A stretch of DNA of 64,000 bases from Megasphaera sp. MJR8396C. GTDB lineage: Bacteria; Bacillota; Negativicutes; Veillonellales; Megasphaeraceae. Positions 1 through 7,946 of the stretch are shown piece after piece. The stretch lies in contig NZ_KQ958161.1 of the NCBI RefSeq assembly GCF_001546855.1, positions 65,045-129,044 on the forward strand. The letters are read 5' to 3'. A program made the translations under genes and the position numbers. The notes under the pieces are model-generated. The model was not told where the DNA came from and made no database searches. It saw only the letters and a list, made by a program, of their open reading frames with translations. Every line of letters begins with the position of its first letter. Position 1 is the stretch's first letter.

Positions 1-840
1 GGCGGCATCTTCTAAGGTTAACCCATCGAGGAGACCACTGGTAAAGCCGACGGCAAAACCATCGCCGGCACCGACGGTATCGACGATGTGTTTTACGTGA
101 TAACTCGGTACGTAAAATTCTTCCTGTTCCGTCCGAATATAGGTGCCGTTACTGCCGCCGAGCTTGATAACAACGGTCTGGACGCCGCGCTGCAGATAAT
201 ACTGGGCAATGTCCTGTTCACTTTCCCGACCGGTCAGAATCCGGCCTTCACCGAGGCCCGGCATGACGATATCGGCATACCGAGCGGCACCATTGATAAC
301 TCTAGCCATGGCTTCCTCTGATTTCCAGAGCATGGGCCGCAGATTAGGGTCAAAGGAAATGCGTACGCCTTTACTGTGGGCCCGCATCATGAGAGTATAG
401 ATCGTTTCCCGGCATGATTGCGACAAGGCTAAGGGAATCCCCGTCACATGAAGGTGGTTGACGCCAGTCCAGTCGATACCGCTTAAATCAGATGGCTGGA
501 AATGAGAAAAGGCCGTATGCTTACGAATATTGGCCACAAAAGGATCTCCTTCGACGACTTTTTCCTTCATCTGAAAGCCCGTCATATGGTCCTCGTCGGT
601 CCATACATACTGTTCGTGGATGTTGTTTTCTTTCAGGAAATTGACGATACAGCGACCAAAGGGATCGATACCGACTTTAGAAATATACGATACGTTATTT
701 CCCAGGCGCGCCATACCGACGGCATAATTCAGCTCAGCTCCGCAGACGTGGCGGGAAAAGTGTTCGACCGCTTCCAACGGCCCCGTTTCTTCGGCGATGA
801 GTAGCCCCATCGCTTCGCCAATAGTAAGCACATTCTTCAT
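1..840 (-). CDS. kdgK: PfkB-family sugar kinase, probably 2-keto-3-deoxygluconate kinase (C-terminus cut by window edge)
   Basis: Likely phosphorylates 2-keto-3-deoxygluconate to KDPG in the cytoplasm, the last step before aldolase cleavage. The 280 visible codons start MKNVLTIGEAM behind a GGAGGAATCAAA ribosome site and stay open to the left edge. The PfkB signature DTVGAGDGF, with its catalytic Asp, lies close to the visible end, so only a short C-terminal part is missing. The substrate is inferred from the upstream sugar-acid operon, because PfkB kinases are hard to tell apart by sequence alone. Base composition is richer in GC than the operon upstream, so the gene may be native and the operon acquired. 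Another hexose or ribose kinase of the family remains possible. Confidence 0.85.
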   Translation of the reverse strand, partial: MKNVLTIGEAMGLLIAEETGPLEAVEHFSRHVCGAELNYAVGMARLGNNVSYISKVGIDPFGRCIVNFLKENNIHEQYVWTDEDHMTGFQMKEKVVEGDPFVANIRKHTAFSHFQPSDLSGIDWTGVNHLHVTGIPLALSQSCRETIYTLMMRAHSKGVRISFDPNLRPMLWKSEEAMARVINGAARYADIVMPGLGEGRILTGRESEQDIAQYYLQRGVQTVVIKLGGSNGTYIRTEQEEFYVPSYHVKHIVDTVGAGDGFAVGFTSGLLDGLTLEDAA

Positions 841-863
841 TTTGATTCCTCCATAAGATAAAA

Positions 864-888
864 CGAGACTGTCGCAGCAGACAGTCCC
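864..888 (-). terminator. hairpin between the SDR gene and the kinase
   Basis: GACTGTC and GACAGTC (867-873 and 880-886) form a 7-bp stem with a 6-nt loop. In minus-strand direction it is followed by TCGTTTTATC, a weak U tract. It may end or attenuate the sugar-acid operon before the kinase gene. The T tract is poor, so full termination is uncertain. Confidence 0.4.
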
Positions 889-1004
889 GTCATCGATTTT
901 CTAATTCAACTTACATAGATCATGATACTGTCAAGATATAAATTAGAATATCCTTTCATGTCATTACCAACAGGGAAGCTATATCAAGATCCCTTATTCG
1001 ATCC

Positions 1005-1781
1005 TTATTTTACCAAATATCCGCCATCAACCGGAATAATCGCCCCGCCAAGATAATCACTTGCATGGGAGCATAAGAATAAGCAAGGCCCCTTCATATC
1101 ATCACCCGTACCCCAACGGTGTGCCGGAATGCGTTCTGTAATCTGAAGATAGCGAGGATTATTTTTATCGAGAAGGGCGTCATTCATCTCCGTTGCCATA
1201 TAACCGGGAGCAATAGAGTTTACATTAATTCCCCGGCCAATCCAATCGTTGCTCAATTCTTTTGTTAACTGAGCAATACCGCCTTTGGCTGCAGCATAAG
1301 CAGGTACCGTCTGCCCCCCAAAGAAAGAGGACATAGAAGCAATCGTAACAATTTTTCCGTACCCCTTTTTTAACATGATCTTGCCTGCTTCCTGGCAAAG
1401 GATAAAAACAGAATTCAAATTAACATTCAAAACTTCATCCCATTCTTCCATAGGGAATTCTTCTGCACTGTGGCGACGCTGGATTCCATGAGACGTAACC
1501 AGGATATCCAAATCCCCCCCAAGGGCTGCTACACTTTCCCGAAAAACACGATAAACTTCATCGCGGACAGCCAGATTACCTTTGACAGCGTGGCAGGCAA
1601 AGCCTCGGTCTTTAAAATCATCAGCAACGGTAAATACCCGATCAGACGTCCCGACGATAACGACTTCAGCCCCCGCTTCCATAAGGCCTTCAGCCATGCC
1701 ATAGCCCAGGCCACGGGTACTGCCTGTTACAATCGCTTTTTTCCCCTTTACATCAAATATATTTTCAGTCGAAATATTCAT
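1005..1781 (-). CDS. SDR-family oxidoreductase, KduD/gluconate 5-dehydrogenase-like
   Basis: Predicted NAD(P)-dependent sugar-acid dehydrogenase of 258 residues, interconverting a hydroxyl and keto group on a sugar acid or 3-deoxyketo acid. The N-terminal cofactor motif TGSTRGLG, the Ser of IASMSSF and YAAAK (YxxxK) give the usual SDR active site. The tail RIPAHRWGTGDD and DYLGGAIIPVDGG resembles KduD. I start at the ATG at 1781, which has GGAGG at good spacing; an upstream in-frame start would run into the preceding gene. It is the sixth gene of the operon, 16 bases after the zinc dehydrogenase. The exact substrate cannot be read from sequence. Confidence 0.88.
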   Translation of the reverse strand: MNISTENIFDVKGKKAIVTGSTRGLGYGMAEGLMEAGAEVVIVGTSDRVFTVADDFKDRGFACHAVKGNLAVRDEVYRVFRESVAALGGDLDILVTSHGIQRRHSAEEFPMEEWDEVLNVNLNSVFILCQEAGKIMLKKGYGKIVTIASMSSFFGGQTVPAYAAAKGGIAQLTKELSNDWIGRGINVNSIAPGYMATEMNDALLDKNNPRYLQITERIPAHRWGTGDDMKGPCLFLCSHASDYLGGAIIPVDGGYLVK

Positions 1782-1797
1782 AATGACATCCTCCAAA

Positions 1798-2841
1798 TTA
1801 TTCATCAAATAAAATTACCATTTTCTTAACAGATGGATCGGGATTTTCTATTTTATCAAAGACTTCTTGAATGCGACTAAAGGGAATATAATTGGTAGCA
1901 ATTCCTTTCAAGTTAAATTCGCCATTTTCCATACGTTCAATTGTAGGCTCGAACTGATAGCAGGACATTCGTGAGCCAATAATATCTAATTCTCTCTGAT
2001 TGATCATCGCTTGAGTGATTTGTTCAGGAACGGTAACAAATCCAAGGGGTACGACACGTCCGGCATTGCAGATAATCCCCGGTTCCATGATCATCGTTAA
2101 AGACCCGGGGAAGCAGGCTGAATCAAAGGCAATCGTTACTCCATGTCCATCAGTCAACTCATGAATCCGCTGTTTCAAATCTTCCCGCTTTGTATTAATA
2201 ACAAAATCTGCACCATATTCTTTTGCCCGTTCTAATGAACTATCACTGATATCAGCACAAATAATCTTTTTAACGCCCTTTGCCTTACATGTTTGTAAAA
2301 TGATAGCGCCAATCGTCCCAGTCCCCAATATAAGAACCGTATCATCAGGTACCACGCGCCCTCTTTGCGTGCAATGTGCGCCGATTGCAAAAGGTTCTAC
2401 CAAAGCCGCATCTTTCCAAGGTACGTCGGAACTGATAGGATATACTTCACCTTCGGGAACAATGAAGTATTCCCGCCAACCGCCATCATAACCAGAGCCG
2501 CGAACCAAGACATTCTCGCAGACATTTTTACGATGAATACGGCATTGGTAACACGTTCCACAAGTATGAATCAAATCAACAATAATATGGTCGCCAGGTT
2601 TGACCTTCGTAACTTTAGAGCCGACAGCCGCTACGACCCCTGCATTTTCATGGCCGGGAATTCGTGGATAGCTGGCGCACGGATTGGAACCATTATAGAT
2701 ATGGAAGTCACTGCCGCAAACACCAGCAGCCTTCATTTGAACTAACACATCATAATCACCCTTAACTTCAGGCCGAGGCACCGTCCGTACCTCATAAGCA
2801 TGTGCCCCTGTAACGACGACTTCTTTCATCATATCTGACAT
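1798..2841 (-). CDS. zinc-dependent alcohol dehydrogenase (sorbitol/L-idonate dehydrogenase-like)
   Basis: MDR-superfamily dehydrogenase of 347 residues that probably oxidises a sugar acid or polyol with NAD. GVCGSDFH and GHENAG carry the catalytic zinc ligands, and CGTCYQCRIHRKNVC the four structural-zinc cysteines. The Rossmann motif GTGTIG follows in the middle. The ATG at 2841 is chosen because GGAGG lies 7 bases upstream; seven extra codons would be needed for the longer reading. The gene sits between the TRAP large permease and the SDR, so its substrate is probably what the transporter brings in or a derivative of it. L-galactonate, L-idonate, altronate or fructuronate are all possible. 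Confidence 0.88.
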   Translation of the reverse strand: MSDMMKEVVVTGAHAYEVRTVPRPEVKGDYDVLVQMKAAGVCGSDFHIYNGSNPCASYPRIPGHENAGVVAAVGSKVTKVKPGDHIIVDLIHTCGTCYQCRIHRKNVCENVLVRGSGYDGGWREYFIVPEGEVYPISSDVPWKDAALVEPFAIGAHCTQRGRVVPDDTVLILGTGTIGAIILQTCKAKGVKKIICADISDSSLERAKEYGADFVINTKREDLKQRIHELTDGHGVTIAFDSACFPGSLTMIMEPGIICNAGRVVPLGFVTVPEQITQAMINQRELDIIGSRMSCYQFEPTIERMENGEFNLKGIATNYIPFSRIQEVFDKIENPDPSVKKMVILFDE

Positions 2842-2887
2842 ATCTATTCCTCCATTTCGCAATGATACACTATATTTATACTTCTAT

Positions 2888-4171
2888 TTACTTCATTAGG
2901 TCAAGAATCCCAATAGATAAAGCCGGGAAGAAAGCAAATAAGAAGGCGCAGACAATTTCAACAGCCACAAAAGGTAACAATCGTTTGGCGACTTTCGCTA
3001 CAGGTTCCCCACTAAGGCCACAAGAAACAAACATGGTGGTCCCGAAAGGCGGTGTCGCCTGTCCCATCGCTAATAAGAATACAAACAGCAGACCAAATTG
3101 AACGGGATCTACACCAAACTTAATCGCAATCGGTGCTAAGATAGGTCCTAATATTAAGTTCGTCGCACCGACTTCCAAAAACATCCCGCAAATGGTAAGC
3201 AGAACAATAATTAATACTAAGAACACAGATGCATTGCTGGCAATAGCCATAAACCCTTTCGTTACCAATACCGGAATGTGATAGAAGGTAACAATAAACC
3301 CAAACATCTGCGCCGTAACAACCAGAAACATGATGTTAGCCGTTGTAATGGCAGTCTGTCGAACGACATCAAAGATCTGGGCTCCCGTAATTTCTCGATA
3401 AATCCCTAGGCAAACAAAAAAGCCATAAAATACAGCGACAACGGCGCTTTCAGTCGGAGTAAAAATCCCGCCATAAATTCCACCTAAAATAACCAGCGGC
3501 ATTAAAAGAGCCCAGATGGCATCGCGGAAAGACAGTAAAAAGCGTTTAAAGGAAAAGCTATCATTGCACGGGAAATTACATTTCTTGGCTTTGATGTAGG
3601 CATATACACAAAGGAAAAATCCACAAATGATACCAGGTACAATCCCTGCCATAAGCAATTTAGCAACCGACGTATTCGTAATATTACCATAAATAACGAA
3701 TACCGTAGATGGGGGAATAACGATGCCTAAGGTACCACCAATCGCTTGACACGCGGCCGAATAATCCTTAGGGTAATCTCGTTTAACCATTTCAGGATAC
3801 ATAATGCCGCCAATCGCTGCCGTCGTCGCAACAGAAGAGCCTGAAATAGCTGCAAAAAACGCACAAGCAACGATAGATACCAAGGAAATACCACCTGAAA
3901 TCCATCCGACCAGAGAATCGGCAAAGGAAACCAGACGTCCAGATAATCCACCTTTTGCCATGATATCTCCGGCTAAAAAGAAGGCCGGTAATGCCAGCAT
4001 GGCAAAATTATCACATCCTGTGAATATTTTTTGTGTAATCATCGCTAACGATAAATTAGGGTCTAACAAAATAGCACTGATACAAGCTCCCCCCAGTGCC
4101 CAAGTAATGGGCAATCCAATGGACATCAGTCCGACTAATACTACCAGCAGGGCTACTGCAGATAACTCCAT
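2888..4171 (-). CDS. dctM: TRAP transporter large permease (DctM)
   Basis: Large membrane subunit of a sodium-coupled TRAP transporter, 427 residues, almost entirely hydrophobic with about a dozen membrane segments. Conserved DctM stretches are visible: a GLPITWALG-type N-terminus, a Gly/Ser-rich SGSSVATTAAIGGIMYPEM loop, and GQATPPFGTTMFVSCG near the end. The start has GGAGG 8 bases upstream. It follows the small permease after 14 bases, completing a P-Q-M set. Given the dehydratase and dehydrogenases beside it, the cargo is probably a hexonate or hexuronate rather than a C4-dicarboxylate. Confidence 0.93.
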   Translation of the reverse strand: MELSAVALLVVLVGLMSIGLPITWALGGACISAILLDPNLSLAMITQKIFTGCDNFAMLALPAFFLAGDIMAKGGLSGRLVSFADSLVGWISGGISLVSIVACAFFAAISGSSVATTAAIGGIMYPEMVKRDYPKDYSAACQAIGGTLGIVIPPSTVFVIYGNITNTSVAKLLMAGIVPGIICGFFLCVYAYIKAKKCNFPCNDSFSFKRFLLSFRDAIWALLMPLVILGGIYGGIFTPTESAVVAVFYGFFVCLGIYREITGAQIFDVVRQTAITTANIMFLVVTAQMFGFIVTFYHIPVLVTKGFMAIASNASVFLVLIIVLLTICGMFLEVGATNLILGPILAPIAIKFGVDPVQFGLLFVFLLAMGQATPPFGTTMFVSCGLSGEPVAKVAKRLLPFVAVEIVCAFLFAFFPALSIGILDLMK

Positions 4172-4185
4172 AACCTTTCGCCTCC

Positions 4186-4692
4186 TTATTCGTTATTTGT
4201 GGAATGTACATCCGCTTCATGATTTGTAAAACACCGTTCTTTCATCTGGAATAAGATAGCGAGTACCGTTAAGCCAAACCCCAGAGAAACAATTCCATAC
4301 ATGACATTCATTGGAAGTCTCAGTGCTGGGCTCATCTGGTAGCCACCGATCTCGATCATTCCAAAACTGCTGTAGAAAAAGACACTGGCAATGATAAACG
4401 CTAATAGTTGTCGAATGAATTCTAACCTTTGTTTATTCTTTTTAGAAAGGATATTATCAATTAAATCGATGCTGACAAATTGATTTTCAGTAACCGCAAT
4501 ATTTACACCAAGAAGGGTTAACGCTACATAAAGATATCGTGAAGCTTCCTCTGACCAGGGAATACTATAAAAAACAACATATCGGGTTACGGTTTGTATA
4601 AACACAATGCTCATAATCAGAATCAAAATAACCGCGTTTAACCGCATAACCCAAGATTGAATGCTTTTAAACCATTTTTCACCTTGCCTCAT
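4186..4692 (-). CDS. dctQ: TRAP transporter small permease (DctQ)
   Basis: Small integral subunit of the same TRAP transporter, 168 residues with four membrane segments (roughly 17-37, 50-70, 92-112, 130-155). It holds the typical DctQ pattern of an aromatic-rich first loop and WSEEASRYLYVAL in the second segment. A TTG directly upstream could also be used, but the ATG at 4692 has better spacing to GGAGG. It is separated from dctP by three bases and from dctM by 14, so the three are surely co-transcribed. Confidence 0.9.
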   Translation of the reverse strand: MRQGEKWFKSIQSWVMRLNAVILILIMSIVFIQTVTRYVVFYSIPWSEEASRYLYVALTLLGVNIAVTENQFVSIDLIDNILSKKNKQRLEFIRQLLAFIIASVFFYSSFGMIEIGGYQMSPALRLPMNVMYGIVSLGFGLTVLAILFQMKERCFTNHEADVHSTNNE

Positions 4693-4695
4693 CAA

Positions 4696-5712
4696 CTATT
4701 CCTCCTCTCCAATATCTTTAGCGGTTTGCTTAATTCGATCCAGTGTATCCTTAAATGTTCCACTAAACTCATCGCGAACGCTGCTAGTAGCTGCAATAAA
4801 CTGAGATTTATTGGGGTACGTAATCTGCATGCCTTTTGAAGCCAAGGTATCTAACGCTTCTTTATCCATCTGTCGGCTCAACAGTCTTTCGTTTAAATTA
4901 GCTCGATTCATGCATTCTGTAATAAGCTGTTGATCGTCCGGAGTGAGGCCTTCCCAAGTTTTCGGTGACATAATCAAAAATACAGTAGAGTATACGTGCT
5001 GTGTAATAGCCATATGTTTATTCACTTCTACTACATTATTTTTGTCAATAACCGTCGGCGGATTTTCCTGGCCATCTAGAGCCCCTTGCTGTAAGCCGGT
5101 ATAGGCATCTCCCCAAGACATGGGCACTGGATCAGCGCCTAATGCTTTCCAGAGCTCTTGATGAATTTTATTTTCCATAACACGCACTCTTAAGCCATAG
5201 ACATCTTCTACATTAACGACGGGACGTTTAGAATTGGTTAAATCGCGGAACCCGGATTCCCAAATCCCCAATCCATGCAATTTCACAGAGGATAATCGCT
5301 GAAGGAAGTCATTACCAATAGGACCTAAGAATACGGCATCGGCATGTTTTTCACTCTCAATCGTATAGGGAAGATCAAATACGGCTATTTCCGGAATAAA
5401 ATTAGCCAGGACACTTTGATTAACTACGGCAATGTCTAAATTTCCTAATTCACAAGCTTCTATATTATCTCGTTCGGAACCTAATTGCCCATTATGAAAA
5501 ACACTGATTTGGATACGTCCATTCGATTTTTCATAAACATCTTTGGCAAATATTTCCAAACTCTTACCAATAGCACCATCTGCAGCCGAGGCTTGGGATA
5601 ATCGCAAGTGAGCTACTCCATCAGCATCATAAATGTTTTTATTGCTCCCACAGCCGGCAGATAATATCAGCATTCCCAGTAAAAGTAATCCGGTCAGAAT
5701 CCTTCGCATCAT
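4696..5712 (-). CDS. dctP: TRAP transporter solute-binding lipoprotein (DctP)
   Basis: Extracytoplasmic binding component of the TRAP system, about 338 residues. A lipoprotein signal ends in LSAGCGSN, so the protein is anchored by an acylated Cys. The family features LRVMENKIHQELWKALGADPVPM (ligand-binding Arg region) and LQQGALDGQENP are clear. Two Met codons precede the ATG at 5712; I choose 5712 because AAGGAG lies six bases before it. It follows the dehydratase by about 30 bases. The ligand is probably the same sugar acid that the neighbouring enzymes process. Confidence 0.93.
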   Translation of the reverse strand: MMRRILTGLLLLGMLILSAGCGSNKNIYDADGVAHLRLSQASAADGAIGKSLEIFAKDVYEKSNGRIQISVFHNGQLGSERDNIEACELGNLDIAVVNQSVLANFIPEIAVFDLPYTIESEKHADAVFLGPIGNDFLQRLSSVKLHGLGIWESGFRDLTNSKRPVVNVEDVYGLRVRVMENKIHQELWKALGADPVPMSWGDAYTGLQQGALDGQENPPTVIDKNNVVEVNKHMAITQHVYSTVFLIMSPKTWEGLTPDDQQLITECMNRANLNERLLSRQMDKEALDTLASKGMQITYPNKSQFIAATSSVRDEFSGTFKDTLDRIKQTAKDIGEEE

Positions 5713-5741
5713 ATTCATCTCCTTAATAGTTTAATGTGTAG

Positions 5742-6989
5742 TTATGGAAGTTGTAAGGCTCCATCTGTTTTTCTAGTTTGCGTCCACTGCACCACCTCGT
5801 TGCTGCAAGGATATTTTGCCGCCTCTTTTTCGTCGATATCAACCCCTAAGCCGGGAGCGTCATTGGGATAGACATATCCATGGCGGAATTCCGGCAATCC
5901 GGGAAAGACTTCCAACAAAGCACCGTGAGGACCTTTAACATCTTGAATAACGACATTCGGGGGTTCAATCCCTGACCACTCTTGAACGCCGAAATTAGGC
6001 GCCGCTAAATCGATATGGACATTCGCTGCATGTGCAATAGGTGTCATATCTCCAGGGCCATGCCAAGCTGTTTTTACTCCAAACTGTTCTGCAAAAATAG
6101 CGAGTTTACGAGCCGGGGTAATCCCTCCGATTTGACTGATGTGAACGCGAATATAATCAATCAATTGCTCTGTAATCAACTGTCTCCATTCGGCAGGATT
6201 ATTAAATAATTCTCCTTCCGCCAAGGGAGTCGTAGTACTCATGCGTATTTTTCTAAACCATTCAATCTGATCCAAGGGCAATACATCTTCCACAAAGAAA
6301 AGGCGATACGGTTCTAATTCTTTCACAAAACCCATGGCTTCGGTTGGACTGATTCGTTCATGAACATCGTGAATGAGCTCAATATCAAATCCTAATTTAC
6401 TCCGGATCCCATCAAACAGTTTTAAGGTATCTTTAATATATTTACGACTATCTAAATAAATTCCCGGATACGCGCCTTCGGGAGTACTATTTAAACCATG
6501 CGCCTTCCATGATCCGCCATAACCACCACACTGACATCGAATATGGGTAATTCCCATCTCCTTAAATCGCTGGATATTTTCACACAATTCTTCTAGATTT
6601 CTACCGTCTGCATGACGATAAACAGGGACGCCCTTACGAATCTTTCCTCCGAACAGTTGATATAGGGGCATTCCGGCAAGTTTTCCCTTTATGTCCCACA
6701 AGGCCATATCAATGCCAGAAATAGCATTGTTCTCAATAGGGCCGTTTCTCCAATATCCGTTCTGATGCATCAACTGCCATAGTTCTTCAATATCTTGAGG
6801 ATCTCGCCCTACTAATAAAGGCTTCAAATATTGTTCAATTAAGCATTTTACGGCTAAAACTCGGTAGGCAAAGGTAGCACACCCAACGCCATATAAACCA
6901 TCTTGATTCGTCATGACCTTGACAGCCACTAGGTTAATCCCTTCCGGAGCCGTTAATATTACACGGACATCTGTAATTTTTAAAGTCAT
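5742..6989 (-). CDS. enolase-superfamily sugar-acid dehydratase, ManD/RspA type
   Basis: Predicted magnesium-dependent dehydratase turning a hexonate (mannonate or gluconate) into 2-keto-3-deoxygluconate, about 415 residues. Metal ligands fit Asp near 208 (IHDVHER), Glu near 234 (FFVEDVL) and Glu near 260 (LAEGELF). The His of HDVHER and the His of AWHGPGD (about 310) are the usual acid/base candidates. It is the first gene of the operon, directly behind a GntR-type operator. Of two adjacent ATGs the second (6989) is better spaced from GGAGG. Some ManD-family members prefer gluconate or act weakly on both acids, so mannonate as substrate is not proven. Confidence 0.87.
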   Translation of the reverse strand: MTLKITDVRVILTAPEGINLVAVKVMTNQDGLYGVGCATFAYRVLAVKCLIEQYLKPLLVGRDPQDIEELWQLMHQNGYWRNGPIENNAISGIDMALWDIKGKLAGMPLYQLFGGKIRKGVPVYRHADGRNLEELCENIQRFKEMGITHIRCQCGGYGGSWKAHGLNSTPEGAYPGIYLDSRKYIKDTLKLFDGIRSKLGFDIELIHDVHERISPTEAMGFVKELEPYRLFFVEDVLPLDQIEWFRKIRMSTTTPLAEGELFNNPAEWRQLITEQLIDYIRVHISQIGGITPARKLAIFAEQFGVKTAWHGPGDMTPIAHAANVHIDLAAPNFGVQEWSGIEPPNVVIQDVKGPHGALLEVFPGLPEFRHGYVYPNDAPGLGVDIDEKEAAKYPCSNEVVQWTQTRKTDGALQLP

Positions 6990-7044
6990 CATACTCCTCC
7001 TTATCCGCTTTTATAAAAATTAACTAGCATAATTGCGTTCTCCA

Positions 7045-7068
7045 AACTTGTATGTTGTCATACAAGTT
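7045..7068. promoter_or_regulatory. GntR-type operator in front of the sugar-acid operon
   Basis: Perfect 10-bp inverted repeat AACTTGTATG / CATACAAGTT around a 4-base centre, just upstream of the dehydratase gene. The size and symmetry fit a dimeric FadR-subfamily repressor. A second, imperfect copy lies upstream of the neighbouring gntR gene. Confidence 0.75.
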
Positions 7069-7092
7069 GAGTGAAAATAAATAACCTCCCTT

Positions 7093-7788
7093 TCAACGAT
7101 CTTGTGACATAATCTTCGGTAACATATCCATAGCATGCTGCATGTGTTCTTCCATCCACATTTTAGCTTGATCAGAATCTTTATTTCTCATCGAATTTAA
7201 AATCTTATTATGGTAATAAACCCCGTCTTTATAGCCAAAAAGCAGATTCAATTGTTGACTCGAACGAAGTGTCTGTCCAAAAATACTTTGCAAGGCACTT
7301 TCAATAAGAACATTCCCTGAGGCTCGGCTAATTTCTAAATGAAACTGCATATCTGCTTGGACAAAGGCAATCGGTTCATTGCTTTTTTTCTTCATGGTGT
7401 CCAAAATAGCTTGCAACTTATCCAAGTGGGTATTGTTCATGCGCTCTGCAGCTAGGGCTGCACTACCACTCTCTATAATTTTGCGAAATTCTAATACTTT
7501 TAGAATATCTTTATAATCACTTTGAGTCAGTGTATGAATGGTATTCACAACACCACGTACATCACTATTTTTTACAAAGGTTCCCCGACCATGCTGACTT
7601 TCCAAAATATTCAGCGCAATACATTGCTGTATAGCCGTTCTCACGCTCGATCGGCTAACATCCATCATTTTCGTTAATTCATTTTCGGATGGAATCTTAG
7701 AGCCGACAGGCCACGTGCCATTTTCAATATTCTTTTGTAAAAAGGCGAAAACTTGTTGCGATATATTGTTTTTTCTTATAATAGGCAT
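7093..7788 (-). CDS. GntR-family (FadR subfamily) transcriptional regulator
   Basis: DNA-binding regulator of 231 residues, probably the local repressor of the sugar-acid operon. The N-terminal winged helix shows the GntR pattern GSKIPSENELTKMMDVSRSSVRTAI followed by the wing HGRGTFV. The C-terminal half is a helical FCD effector domain of FadR type. The ATG at 7788 follows GGGAG; a longer reading would cross the operator half-sites at 7810-7833 and is unlikely. It is transcribed in the same direction as the operon but is separated from it by its own operator. The effector is probably a sugar acid or KDG. Confidence 0.9.
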   Translation of the reverse strand: MPIIRKNNISQQVFAFLQKNIENGTWPVGSKIPSENELTKMMDVSRSSVRTAIQQCIALNILESQHGRGTFVKNSDVRGVVNTIHTLTQSDYKDILKVLEFRKIIESGSAALAAERMNNTHLDKLQAILDTMKKKSNEPIAFVQADMQFHLEISRASGNVLIESALQSIFGQTLRSSQQLNLLFGYKDGVYYHNKILNSMRNKDSDQAKMWMEEHMQHAMDMLPKIMSQDR

Positions 7789-7809
7789 AACAATCTCCCA
7801 AATAAAGTA

Positions 7810-7833
7810 AACTTGTATGACGTCTTTCAAGTT
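7810..7833. promoter_or_regulatory. GntR-type operator upstream of gntR (autoregulation)
   Basis: Starts AACTTGTATG and ends CTTTCAAGTT with the same 24-base length and 4-base centre as the site at 7045-7068. The left arm is identical and the right arm keeps 7 of 10 positions of symmetry. It lies about 20 bases before the gntR start codon, so binding would block gntR transcription. Confidence 0.65.
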
Positions 7834-7883
7834 GATCTGATTGTATCATCTTGAATGCTAAAATTCAATAGAAATATAAACAA

Positions 7884-7933
7884 AAATGCATTGCTTGAAA
7901 AAGAAGAATATCTTTAAATCAAGCAATGCATTT
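7884..7933. terminator. strong hairpin terminator downstream of the 2-hydroxyacid dehydrogenase
   Basis: A 15-bp perfect stem (7884-7898 with 7919-7933, core GCATTGCTTGA) has a 20-base loop. In minus direction it is followed by TTTTTGTTTATATTT. It ends the dehydrogenase transcript and separates it from gntR. Confidence 0.8.
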
Positions 7934-7946
7934 ATTGCAATCATAC

